40,253 bases of DNA from an uncultured Acidobacteriota bacterium (GTDB taxonomy: Bacteria > Acidobacteriota > CAIWXX01), in the NCBI GenBank assembly GCA_903916735.1, contig CAIWXX010000042.1, positions 1 through 40,253 of the forward strand, written 5' to 3'. Of this stretch, positions 1-7,422 are shown piece after piece; the first letter of the stretch is position 1, and every line of letters starts with the position of its first letter. The position numbers were made by a program, and so were the translations under genes. The notes beneath the pieces were generated by a model that was given only the letters and a program-made list of their open reading frames with translations, ran no database searches and had not been told where the DNA came from.

Positions 1-139
1 TGCATGATGCGGCACCAACGGGTCGTAAGCCGACCGGCGATGTGGAGTAACAACCCATCGTCCCGAAGAGCCGTATGTGAACAGCACTCGTACGGTTCTG
101 TGAGAGCTGGGGGAGAGCAATCTCCCCCGGCTACTCGAC
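1..139 (+). mobile_element. 3' end of a bacterial group II intron (domains V and VI)
   Basis: Two consecutive RNA hairpins are visible. Domain V (about 68-98) has the conserved lower stem GAGCCGTA/TACGGTTC, which contains the catalytic AGC triad and a CG bulge. Domain VI (about 102-136) is a long stem, GAG-AGCTGGGGGAGA against TCTCCCCCGGCT-A-CTC, closed by a GCAA tetraloop. The single unpaired A at 133 is in the position of the branch-point adenosine, and the sequence then runs to GAC at 139, the usual 3' AY end. The intron-encoded reverse transcriptase would lie upstream, outside the window. The element ends about 65 bp before the rpmE promoter. Whether the intron is complete cannot be judged from here. 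Confidence 0.85.
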
Positions 140-205
140 GATTATCGTGAAGTGGCACCGGCTCTACGTTGACGTCATGCTGCGGCTGCCGTGACACAGT
201 TATGA

Positions 206-234
206 TTGATTTTCCAAGGTATCCAAGCTATAAT
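206..234 (+). promoter_or_regulatory. Sigma-70-type promoter for rpmE-prfA-prmC
   Basis: A -35 box TTGATT (206-211) is followed after exactly 17 bp by a perfect -10 box TATAAT (229-234). Transcription would start near 241 and leave a leader of about 20 nt that contains the AAGGGGG ribosome binding site. This position excludes translation starts upstream of about 245 and therefore decides the rpmE start. Confidence 0.7.
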
Positions 235-262
235 CCCTCTCGTTCGCGAAAAGGGGGTTGTG

Positions 263-481
263 TTGAAGGAAAAGATTCATCCGCAGTATTATGACAACGT
301 TCAAGCCCACTGCGCGTGTGGCGAGACGTTTGTTACAAGATCCACGAAATCCGAGCTGAAGCTGGAAATCTGCTCCAAGTGCCATCCCTTCTTCACTGGC
401 CGGCAGAAGTTTATCGATTCCGCGGGCCGTGTCGAGAGGTTCCAACGCAAGTACGCAGGCCACTCTAAGAAAGCCCACTAG
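263..481 (+). CDS. rpmE: 50S ribosomal protein L31 (zinc-binding form)
   Basis: This is ribosomal protein L31 of the large subunit, 72 aa from a TTG start. The N-terminus reads (M)[11 protein letters not shown], the usual start of the family. Four cysteines in C-x-C (C17, C19) and C-x2-C (C37, C40) mark the zinc-containing paralogue. TTG at 263 lies 5 nt after AAGGGGG (251-257); GTG at 260 is the only reasonable alternative. An in-frame start as far upstream as 206 would begin inside the -35 box of the predicted promoter and is rejected. The gene is followed after 35 nt by prfA, a common bacterial neighbourhood, so the two are probably co-transcribed. Confidence 0.93.
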   Translation: MKEKIHPQYYDNVQAHCACGETFVTRSTKSELKLEICSKCHPFFTGRQKFIDSAGRVERFQRKYAGHSKKAH

Positions 482-516
482 ATCATTTTCGTCTAAACCC
501 TTTTCAGGGTGGAATT

Positions 517-1611
517 GTGTTTAAGAAGCTAGAGGAGCTGGAAACTCGCTACAACGGACTGGAGAGGGATCTATCTCTGCCCGAGGTCATATCGGATCAA
601 TCCAAATACCAGAAAATCGCCAAGGAGCACCGCGGTCTTCGGCCCTTGATCGAAAAATTCCGTGAATATCGGAATCTTGAAGGGAAGCTCCGGGATGCTC
701 GCGATATGCTCAAGGAATCCGACTCCGAGCTGAAGGCATTGGCTCAAGAAGAGGTCATTGCACTTGGTGCACAGATGGCTTTGTGCACCACTGATCTTAA
801 AAAATCGCTTGTTCCACGAGATCCCAACGACGATAAAAACGTGCTGCTTGAAATCCGAGCCGGGACAGGCGGCGGCGAAGCCGCGCTGTTTGCCCAGGAT
901 ATTTTTAGGATGTATTCGCGATATGCCGAGAGCAAAGGGTGGAAAGTCGAAATCATCTCATCCAGTCCCACTGGAATCGGCGGTTTCCGCGAGATTATTT
1001 CGATGATTGACGGGAACGGAGTTTACAGCCGGCTGAAATATGAAAGTGGCGTTCACCGGGTACAGCGCGTTCCGGTGACGGAAGCGAGTGGGCGAATCCA
1101 TACATCGGCGGTCACGGTTGCGATTTTGCCTGAAGCTGATGAGGTTGAGATCACCATCGATTCTAAGGATCTGCGCGTCGATACATTTTGCTCATCCGGT
1201 CCCGGTGGCCAGAGCGTCAATACGACGTATTCCGCGGTTCGCATCACGCACATACCATCCAATATCGTCGTCCAGTGCCAGGATGAACGCTCCTGGCAGA
1301 AAAACAAGGCCAAGGCAATGCGGGTTCTTCGCAGCCGCCTCTATGAAGCTGCGTTAGCTGAACAGCATGCATCGATCGCCGACAACCGGCGCAAGCAGGT
1401 CGGAACGGGTGATCGGAGCGAAAAGATCCGGACCTACAATTATCCTCAGAGCCGCGTCACCGACCACCGGATCGGCCTGACCATTTATCGTCTGCAAGAT
1501 ATGCTTGATGGGCCAGGGCTTGACGAGTTTGTCGATGCGCTGGCAACCTATCGCGAAGCTGAGAAGTTGAAGAGCCAGACATCCGTGGCGGACGCCGCTA
1601 CTACGAAATAG
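517..1611 (+). CDS. prfA: Peptide chain release factor 1
   Basis: RF1 recognises UAA and UAG stop codons and triggers peptidyl-tRNA hydrolysis on the ribosome. The 364-aa protein has normal family length. The catalytic GGQ motif is at residues 230-232, and the stop-codon recognition tripeptide is PVT at 186-188, which identifies RF1 rather than RF2 (SPF). The start is GTG at 517, preceded by AGGGTGG. The next gene, prmC, encodes the methyltransferase that modifies the GGQ glutamine, and it begins 8 nt after the prfA stop. Function and orthology are secure. Confidence 0.96.
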   Translation: MFKKLEELETRYNGLERDLSLPEVISDQSKYQKIAKEHRGLRPLIEKFREYRNLEGKLRDARDMLKESDSELKALAQEEVIALGAQMALCTTDLKKSLVPRDPNDDKNVLLEIRAGTGGGEAALFAQDIFRMYSRYAESKGWKVEIISSSPTGIGGFREIISMIDGNGVYSRLKYESGVHRVQRVPVTEASGRIHTSAVTVAILPEADEVEITIDSKDLRVDTFCSSGPGGQSVNTTYSAVRITHIPSNIVVQCQDERSWQKNKAKAMRVLRSRLYEAALAEQHASIADNRRKQVGTGDRSEKIRTYNYPQSRVTDHRIGLTIYRLQDMLDGPGLDEFVDALATYREAEKLKSQTSVADAATTK

Positions 1612-1619
1612 CCAACACC

Positions 1620-2471
1620 GTGCGTGTCATCGATCTGCTCCAGCATGGAACACGTGTCTTACGTCAAGCAGGTTGTCCTGAGGCCGAGCGGGACGCCGAG
1701 CTGATCGCGATGCTGGCTCTTGGCTGGAGTCGCGAGCAACTCTATCGTGATTTGCAGGAGCATGCGCCTGAAGCGCGGCTGGCCGATTTTTTCTCGTACC
1801 TCGCCCGTCGGGAAAACCGCGAACCAATCGCCTATATCCGCCGGAAGCAGGAATTTCGAGGACTTGAATTGGAAGTGACGTCTCACGTCTTGATCCCTCG
1901 CCCTGAAACCGAGATCATCGTCGAACAGGTGATTGAATTGGCTCCACCCAACGCTCGGATTGTGGACGTCGGCACCGGGTCCGGCAATATCGCCGTTGCG
2001 ATCGCACATGAAAGAAAGGATCTCTTCGTCGTTGCCGGCGATATCAGTCAAGAAGCTCTTCATGTCTGTGCGAGGAATCTCAGGTTTCATTCGCTGGAAC
2101 GCCGGATCCCGCTGGTGTGCAGCTCACTGCTTGAACCTTTCTGCTCTCGATCTTTGGATATCATCGCATCCAATCCGCCTTATATTGCGCTTTCGGAAAA
2201 GGACAGCCTCGCTGACGAGGTCCGGCAATTTGAACCTCCGATGGCACTCTATGCCGGCGCCTCGGGTTTGGATTTCATCTCGGCTCTCATCCGGCAATCA
2301 CAGGACTGTCTGAAACCGGGTGGTTGCCTGCTGATGGAATTCGGCATGGGACAGGGCGCTGCCGTCCTCAGTCTTCTGAACCCCAAAATCTGGGAAAACG
2401 CATCTCTGTTGCGGGATCTGCAGGGCCTTGAGCGGACGCTTCGGGTATGGAGAGCGGCGACCAGTTTCTAG
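1620..2471 (+). CDS. prmC: Release factor glutamine N5-methyltransferase PrmC (HemK)
   Basis: PrmC methylates the glutamine of the GGQ motif in release factors using S-adenosylmethionine. The 283-aa protein has an N-terminal helical substrate-binding part (about 1-95), then a class I Rossmann methyltransferase fold with the SAM-binding loop VDVGTGSGNIA (about residues 115-125). The diagnostic NPPY active-site motif is at residues 185-188 and binds the target glutamine. The start is GTG at 1620, 8 nt after prfA, with no strong Shine-Dalgarno of its own, so translational coupling to prfA is likely. It is the last gene of the rpmE-prfA-prmC run. Confidence 0.95.
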   Translation: MRVIDLLQHGTRVLRQAGCPEAERDAELIAMLALGWSREQLYRDLQEHAPEARLADFFSYLARRENREPIAYIRRKQEFRGLELEVTSHVLIPRPETEIIVEQVIELAPPNARIVDVGTGSGNIAVAIAHERKDLFVVAGDISQEALHVCARNLRFHSLERRIPLVCSSLLEPFCSRSLDIIASNPPYIALSEKDSLADEVRQFEPPMALYAGASGLDFISALIRQSQDCLKPGGCLLMEFGMGQGAAVLSLLNPKIWENASLLRDLQGLERTLRVWRAATSF

Positions 2472-2632
2472 TGTTGTGCGTCGATAGAGGCCTTTTCATA
2501 TGCCTCAACTCTGGCGAGTTGTGTTGTTGAGTGAGGATTGGTCGGAGGCTGTTGAAAGGGATGAACATGGCTTAACCCCGATCCGCGCGTAAAATTGAGG
2601 TTTCTGTGTGAAAAATGCGTCGGAGCCTTAGC

Positions 2633-2729
2633 GGCACGGCTCGCGAGGACGCTCGCCCTCCAATTCCGTCATCAAGGATCACATGATCAATGGATTGGGA
2701 GGGCGAGGCTCCTGCCGAGCCATCATGCC
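2633..2729. repeat. REP-like imperfect inverted repeat
   Basis: The left arm (2633-2667) contains CGGCTCGCGAGGACGCTCGC followed by CCTCCAATTCC. The right arm (2692-2729) contains GGAGGGCGAGGCTCCTGCCG followed by AGCC. The arms are reverse complements over about 35 bp with a few mismatches, separated by about 24 bp. Read in one frame the right arm encodes the EGEAPAEP peptide that recurs in spurious ORFs of several environmental phyla, so this is probably a dispersed extragenic palindrome. Only one copy is present in the window, and no RAYT transposase is visible. Confidence 0.7.
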
Positions 2730-2818
2730 GGGTCAATCGAGACTATCTGATGGCTTGCCGCCTTTCCTTATCCGCGGATTTCGGTCCCGTCTGGATGGTC
2801 TTCGGACCTTCACGGATT

Positions 2819-2848
2819 TTGGCCGTATTATTAGGTATGCTGGATAAT
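2819..2848 (+). promoter_or_regulatory. Possible promoter of the decayed mazEF locus
   Basis: TTGGCC (2819-2824) and GATAAT (2843-2848) are separated by 18 bp and lie about 55 bp upstream of the mazE start. The match is moderate (4/6 and 5/6 to consensus) and there is no other support. Confidence 0.3.
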
Positions 2849-2902
2849 GGACATCACCGGGCAGGTATGATGGAATGTCATATTGATGAATGAGGGTGTG
2901 TG

Positions 2903-3000
2903 ATGGGTGTTGCAAAAGTTGCCGTGACCATTCAAGAGAGTGTCCTCAAACGTCTGGACCGGCTTGTTCAGAAATCGATGTACCCGAGTCGCAGCCGTAT
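2903..3000 (+). pseudogene. Antitoxin (ribbon-helix-helix, MazE-like), N-terminal remnant
   Basis: The reading frame from ATG 2903 gives MGVAKVAVTIQESVLKRLDRL and continues through MYPSRSRI. It is recognisable as the N-terminal beta-strand and first helix of a ribbon-helix-helix antitoxin that pairs with MazF/PemK toxins. GAGGG (2892-2896) is a proper ribosome binding site. After about residue 32 the homology stops abruptly, and the sequence continues in another frame as the C-terminal part of a MazF toxin. The C-terminal toxin-binding part of the antitoxin is therefore missing and the gene is non-functional as an antitoxin. Confidence 0.65.
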
Positions 3001-3194
3001 TGACCAGCCGGATACAGACAGCGGGATTTCCTCTCACTTTCGAGCTAAACGTTGCTTGGCTGCCAAAGAAATCATGGGTCAAGATCGGTCAAGTTCGCAC
3101 GCTATCCACGGAACGACTGGGAAAGAAACTTGAACGAATCGCGCCCGAGGTCTTGGATCAGACCGTTGATGGTCCGAATGAGATCATAGGATAG
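2985..3194 (+). pseudogene. MazF/PemK-family toxin, C-terminal remnant
   Basis: In the frame of position 2985 the translation includes LTSRIQTAGFPLTFEL, then LPKKSWVKIGQVRTLSTERL, and ends with VDGPNEIIG and a TAG at 3194. This matches the C-terminal half of MazF/PemK endoribonucleases (SWVK-x-Q-x-RTLS-x-ERLG and the final GLNEIIG). The N-terminal half, with the catalytic arginine and the start, is absent. It is replaced by the mazE N-terminus in another frame, so the locus is a deletion remnant that cannot make toxin. Confidence 0.7.
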
Positions 3195-3248
3195 CCTGAA
3201 CGATATATCGAGCTGATGCAACACAAATCCGAGAACCGGAGGCCGCCT

Positions 3249-3290
3249 TTCCACCCGCCGCCTGAGGGTGCGGGTTTTCGGGTGGGGGAA
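3249..3290. other. GC-rich hairpin between mazF remnant and mobA-like gene
   Basis: TTCCACCCG (3249-3257) can pair with CGGGTGG and GGGAA (3279-3290), and an inner CCGC/GCGG stem is also possible. It lies downstream of both the mazF remnant (plus) and the mobA-like gene (minus). It could act as a terminator, but no T run follows on either strand. Confidence 0.35.
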
Positions 3291-3403
3291 TGGTGAAAAT
3301 TCCATTGCTGTTATAAAAACAATCCATTGGAATTTTTTTCCAAATTGCATGAAACCCAAGGGTAACGTCAAAGTCAAACCGATGCCTCATCAGGAAATCC
3401 TAT

Positions 3404-4021
3404 TTACTCAATCCATCTCTTGGCTGTGTGAGCTTTTCGGAAAAGCTCGAGTGCAGTGTCATAGTCGTCAGGTGTGTTCAGCTTGAGAACGATGCCCGGA
3501 TCATCCACCACGATTTCCTTCACTCGGCCAGGATCACGGCGAACGACTGTGTGCGCGGGCTGGTCGTCTGCGAGTGCGAGGAATTCCTGGGCCAAAGAGC
3601 GGTGGAAAAGGCTTGGGTGACCTCTTCGCCCTTCACATACAGGAATGATGATCGGACTCGTATGGTTCAAGAGAAGATCGATTGTCAGTGAGCGCACGAG
3701 TGGATGGTCAACTGGAAAAATCAGAAAGCCGACGCTCTCTTTCGGCAGAAGGCTCAGCCCCAATCTCAGCGATGAAGTCTGACCACGCATGAAGTCCGGG
3801 TTGCTGGCGATGGTCGCATCCGGAGGAATCAGTTGACGAATTTCCCTCTCAGCGCAGCCGAGAACGATGATCGGGTGGCCAACATGCTGCCGGCGACAGG
3901 CGTTAAGGACAAGTTCCAAGCCGGAGATGCCGTCGAAGTCGAGCAGCGCCTTGGGCCTGCCCATACGGGAAGATGCGCCCGCTGCGAGAATAATGGGAGT
4001 ATAAACCGGCCAGTCACTCAT
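3404..4021 (-). CDS. MobA-like NTP transferase domain protein (nucleotidyltransferase)
   Basis: This 205-aa protein belongs to the MobA-like NTP transferase group, which includes the molybdenum cofactor cytidylyl- and guanylyltransferases. The N-terminal signature LAAGASSRMGRPKAL (about residues 12-27) binds the nucleotide. FPVDHPLV (about 110-117) carries the metal-binding aspartate, and the C-terminus ends in the typical LNTPDDYDTAL segment. No molybdopterin or molybdoenzyme genes are nearby. It is the last gene of the waaA-lpxK-lpxL operon, beginning 8 nt after the preceding stop, so a role on an envelope or sugar-nucleotide substrate is equally possible. The exact substrate cannot be read from the sequence. 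Confidence 0.8.
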   Translation of the reverse strand: MSDWPVYTPIILAAGASSRMGRPKALLDFDGISGLELVLNACRRQHVGHPIIVLGCAEREIRQLIPPDATIASNPDFMRGQTSSLRLGLSLLPKESVGFLIFPVDHPLVRSLTIDLLLNHTSPIIIPVCEGRRGHPSLFHRSLAQEFLALADDQPAHTVVRRDPGRVKEIVVDDPGIVLKLNTPDDYDTALELFRKAHTAKRWIE

Positions 4022-4029
4022 CTGAACGC

Positions 4030-4908
4030 CTAGCTTTCATTCTCCGGTATTTTCCACCGATCGTGCATCCACAACCATAGCTCGGGGCGTTTCCTGATAA
4101 ATCCGGAAATCACATCGTTGCATTCCTGAACGATATCGGCGATCGGACGTTGGATACCATTGATGGTCGTCGGGATTTCCTGCAGGTAGACAGTTCGCAA
4201 TCGGCTGGATCCGTGGATCGGTTCGCAGAAGCCTGGAACAAGCCCCGCTCCAGTTTGCTGCGCCAAGCGAGCTGCAGCGGGAGTCGTGAAGGCCGGACGC
4301 CCCAGGAAGGTTCCGGCGAAGCCTTCATTGGCAGGAACTCGCTGATCGATCAGGATCGCCACGATGTGCCCTGATTTGAGCGTTCGTAATGCAGGGCGCG
4401 CGGATTCCCTTTTCTCGATGACATGATTGCCGATTTTTTCTCTCTTGGCTTGCAGATGTTTTTCCAGGAGGCGATTATCCAGAGCTCGCGCAATGATGAG
4501 CATCGGGCCAAAAAGAAGTGCTGCATTGACCGCGCCCATTTCCCAATTGCCATAATGCGCAGTAAAAAGAACGGCGCCACGGCCTCGGCTGAGTGCCGCC
4601 TGCATGTGTTCGACGCCTTCAACGTCGAAAAGCTGTTTGAGCCGATCAGGATGAAGGCTCCAGAGTTTAATAGAATCGAGCACCATTCGGCCGAAATGCT
4701 CGAAAACATGGACGGCGATCAAGTCGGATCCGAGTGTTTCCCTCAGGTTCTTTTTCGTCAATTCTCGATGCCGGCGGTCGATTCGAAAAAACAATCGGCC
4801 CATTCCTGCGCCGATGGCCTGGAGTATCGGCCGGGGTAGCACCTTGATCAACATGGCTGCAACTCGATAGATGGCGTACTCGATTTTCTCGATCGCAGGG
4901 CTTTTCAG
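4030..4908 (-). CDS. Lipid A biosynthesis lauroyl acyltransferase family (LpxL/HtrB-like)
   Basis: These are membrane-associated acyltransferases that add secondary acyl chains to Kdo2-lipid IVA. The catalytic H-x4-E motif (HYGNWE) is at about residues 118-123, and the membrane-anchoring N-terminus is followed by RIDRRHREL. The first ATG is at 4854, but family-like sequence (IEKIEYAIYRVAAML) continues upstream in frame. A CTG at 4908 overlaps the lpxK stop as CTGA and lies 7 nt after GGGAG. I therefore place the start there (292 aa). The rare CTG start is an inference; ATG 4854 would give 274 aa and lose the conserved N-terminus. The acyl donor and position cannot be read. Confidence 0.87.
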   Translation of the reverse strand: MKSPAIEKIEYAIYRVAAMLIKVLPRPILQAIGAGMGRLFFRIDRRHRELTKKNLRETLGSDLIAVHVFEHFGRMVLDSIKLWSLHPDRLKQLFDVEGVEHMQAALSRGRGAVLFTAHYGNWEMGAVNAALLFGPMLIIARALDNRLLEKHLQAKREKIGNHVIEKRESARPALRTLKSGHIVAILIDQRVPANEGFAGTFLGRPAFTTPAAARLAQQTGAGLVPGFCEPIHGSSRLRTVYLQEIPTTINGIQRPIADIVQECNDVISGFIRKRPELWLWMHDRWKIPENES

Positions 4909-5810
4909 ATTCGTGCTCCCAGCTGATGACAGACTGCCTGCATAAACCCTTGGTCAATCTCCACTTGAATCGGCAAAGATTGTATACACAGCCGTTTGAC
5001 AATTTCATCGGAAATTCTGACCAGATCCTTTTCTGTCGTCAGTAACAAATCGGCATGATATTGATCAGCAGATTCCCTCAACCCTGCTAATTCATCTTCA
5101 GTGTACTCATGGTGATCTCTGAAGAACCGGGAACCACACAAATGCCCATCGGCGCGATCGATTGTATGGAGAAATGATTTGGGATTTCCGATCCCGCAGA
5201 ATGCGAAAACTTTTTTACTACCGAGTTGCCTGGTCGGGGTGAACTGAACTTTGAATACCGGCACGTTCGGGAAGCGCGCCAGTCTACGAGTGATTCTCCG
5301 AAATGGCCCGGCCTCAGCTCGTGTTAGAAGAATAATCGATGCGCGGTGGAGCGATCCGAATCCTTCACGAAACCAGCTGTTGGGTTCTTCCGAGCAATCG
5401 ATGAGGACGATGTCGCAATCCCGATGAAGCTTTCGGTGTTGAAACCCATCATCGAGGATCTGCACGTTGAATCCGTCGGCTTCCGCCTTTTGCCCGGATG
5501 AAAAACGATCTGAGCCGATGAAGACCTTGGCAGAATTGAATTTTTCTTGATAAAGCCGCGCTTCATCGCAGATGCCACCGATTGAATATCCGCGTAACAA
5601 GATGGAGGGATTCAGTCCTGCCCGTGTCAGTTGGTCATGCAGGTAGATGCAAATGGGAGTTTTCCCGGTCCCGCCAACCGACAGATTGCCGACGCTGATG
5701 ACAGGCGTTTTCAATCGTCGCGGTTGCAGCAGATGGCGCTCAAACGCGAAATTACGGATCCCTGTCGCCGTCCGGTGAATAGCGCTGAGCAGATGATTCA
5801 GGCCGGGCAT
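4905..5810 (-). CDS. lpxK: Tetraacyldisaccharide 4'-kinase
   Basis: LpxK phosphorylates the 4' position of the lipid A disaccharide to give lipid IVA, at the inner face of the cytoplasmic membrane. The 301-aa protein has the P-loop SVGGTGKTP at residues 44-52 and the family motif DDGFQHR-x-L-x-RD about 100 residues later. The ATG at 5810 overlaps the waaA stop by one base (TAATG) and its own stop overlaps the following acyltransferase start, so the three proteins are probably translationally coupled. It is slightly short compared with enterobacterial LpxK (about 328 aa), but no key motif is missing. Confidence 0.95.
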   Translation of the reverse strand: MPGLNHLLSAIHRTATGIRNFAFERHLLQPRRLKTPVISVGNLSVGGTGKTPICIYLHDQLTRAGLNPSILLRGYSIGGICDEARLYQEKFNSAKVFIGSDRFSSGQKAEADGFNVQILDDGFQHRKLHRDCDIVLIDCSEEPNSWFREGFGSLHRASIILLTRAEAGPFRRITRRLARFPNVPVFKVQFTPTRQLGSKKVFAFCGIGNPKSFLHTIDRADGHLCGSRFFRDHHEYTEDELAGLRESADQYHADLLLTTEKDLVRISDEIVKRLCIQSLPIQVEIDQGFMQAVCHQLGARI

Positions 5811-7090
5811 TATGAATCCTTCAGCAGATCATCGAGTGTATCGGCGGTCTGCTGCACAGCGCCCGAGAATGTTCCGACAAGGTCCTTGCCCGCTTGACCC
5901 ATTCGCTCGGCTTCCTGGGAATTGGAAAGAAGCCTTGTGAGCCACAGCGAAAGTTCATGGCAATTCGCAACTTGCTGGGCCGCTGAATTTTCAATAAACA
6001 GACGGCTCATTTCACGGAAATTCGACATATGGGGGCCAAAGAGAACCGGCTTGCCGCAGGCCGCCGGTTCCAGAATATTATGACCGCCTACGTTCACAAG
6101 GCTTCCGCCGATGAAGACAACATTCGCGATCTGATAAAGAGAAGCGAGTTCGCCGATTGTATCCAGCAGGATGATGTCGGCCTTCTTCCGCATGTCGCGG
6201 CTGCGAACAGCAAAGGAGATATGACTCCTTGCAAGGATCTGTTCAACCTCGCCAAAGCGATCCGGTTTTCGCGGAGCGATGATGACGACAAGATTAGGAA
6301 ACCTGTCTCGAAGGCTCGCGACGGCATCTAGAAGCATCGATTCTTCGCCGATACAAGTGCTTCCCGCAACGAGGACCTTTTGCGTCGAATCAATCGCAAG
6401 CTCCTCTCTCCAGGCATTTCCATCGCGTCCTGCTGATTCACAACCGGACTGCCACTTGAGGTTAGCGATTGATTGTACGCGACTGGGTGATGCGCCAAGC
6501 AGAATAATGCGGCGCGCATCTTCGTCGCTTTGCATGAGGAAACGATCGACATCGGCCAGCACAGACTTCAGAAATATGCGAATCCGCAGATATCGTGGCA
6601 ATGAACGATCGGAGATACGCCCGTTCACAAACGCGATCGATGTGCCGTGCTTTTTGGCTGAATGGATCAGACCCGGCCAGATTTCTGTTTCGAAGATGAT
6701 GAGGAGAGCGGGGCGGAGCCGTCTCAGTGCCCTGTTCAGTGCCAGAGGGTGGTCGATGGGCAGATAGAAGAGCGAATTGATGCCGGGGAGTTCTTTCTGC
6801 GCTATCTCGCGGCCTGTCGTCGTCACTGTCGACAGGCAGATCGGGCGGGTTGGGTGTCGGGACGATATTTCCTTGATCAGCCCCCGAGCCGCCATCACTT
6901 CGCCAACAGACACGCAGTGAATCCAGATCGAGCGCCGTGCAGATGTCAACGGCGGGTGGATGAATCCGAGCCTTTCACGCAAGCCGTGCAGATTGCGCCT
7001 TTTCCACCCGAGCAAATGCCCGATGGCCATCCACGGGATAATGATCACAAGGGCGATCGTAACCGCCATACCGTAGAGGAAAAAAATCAA
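5810..7090 (-). CDS. waaA: 3-deoxy-D-manno-octulosonic acid (Kdo) transferase
   Basis: WaaA (KdtA) transfers Kdo from CMP-Kdo to lipid IVA. The 426-aa protein has an N-terminal membrane anchor (residues 1-27), then WIHCVSVGEVMAARGL with the catalytic-base glutamate, and a C-terminal GT-B nucleotide-binding half with FIGGSLVNVGGHNILEPAACGKPVLFGP split over two strands. The start is TTG at 7090, 6 nt after GGGAG; the next ATG (7069) has no ribosome binding site and would cut the anchor. It heads the waaA-lpxK-lpxL-mobA-like operon, which shows that the organism makes Kdo-containing lipid A. Confidence 0.95.
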   Translation of the reverse strand: MIFFLYGMAVTIALVIIIPWMAIGHLLGWKRRNLHGLRERLGFIHPPLTSARRSIWIHCVSVGEVMAARGLIKEISSRHPTRPICLSTVTTTGREIAQKELPGINSLFYLPIDHPLALNRALRRLRPALLIIFETEIWPGLIHSAKKHGTSIAFVNGRISDRSLPRYLRIRIFLKSVLADVDRFLMQSDEDARRIILLGASPSRVQSIANLKWQSGCESAGRDGNAWREELAIDSTQKVLVAGSTCIGEESMLLDAVASLRDRFPNLVVIIAPRKPDRFGEVEQILARSHISFAVRSRDMRKKADIILLDTIGELASLYQIANVVFIGGSLVNVGGHNILEPAACGKPVLFGPHMSNFREMSRLFIENSAAQQVANCHELSLWLTRLLSNSQEAERMGQAGKDLVGTFSGAVQQTADTLDDLLKDS

Positions 7091-7422
7091 TTGCTTCTCC
7101 CGCTGCCAGTGTGTGCTTCCGGCGACGGCGAATATATATCATGCGGGGATGCGCATCAATGCCTTGAGTATCGCCACCGATTCCACGCACACAAAAGTGC
7201 AAATGAGATTCTTTTCTTTTTGAAGCTGCTGGGGTGGGGAGGAGCGGAAGGGCCTTTACAGCTTCCCTTTTGGCACCACTGCTGCAGCCAATCTTTGTCG
7301 CAACTGGAGTCGCGGCGGATGATGCCGGCGCGAAAGGCGTTAAATACCTTTTGGATCGGGTCTTAAATCTTTTGGTGATGGGAATCACAGATTTCTACAT
7401 CAGTCATTTTCATAATTAGGGG
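7091..7422. other. Divergent intergenic region between waaA and the FG-GAP gene
   Basis: These 332 bp must hold the promoters of two divergent transcripts, but I see no convincing -35/-10 pair; CATAAT at 7411-7416 is the best -10 for the rightward gene. An open frame on the plus strand (7234-7419) and one on the minus strand have no recognisable family resemblance and no start signals. Confidence 0.5.

Larger units (their letters stand above)
2472..2902. other. Gene-poor stretch with a REP-like palindrome
   Basis: I see no credible coding sequence in these 431 bp. The short open frames here either read through the inverted repeat at 2633-2729 or show no family resemblance. Apart from that repeat and the weak promoter candidate at 2819-2848, nothing is recognised. 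Confidence 0.6.

Noticed and set aside
206-262. Upstream extension of the rpmE reading frame
   Set aside because: It begins inside the predicted -35 box and has no counterpart in L31 proteins.
6662-7366. A 234-aa open frame on the plus strand
   Set aside because: It is antisense to the secure waaA gene, with low-complexity composition and no family resemblance.
7234-7419. A 61-aa open frame in the waaA/FG-GAP intergenic region
   Set aside because: It has no ribosome binding site and no recognisable family; it may be chance.
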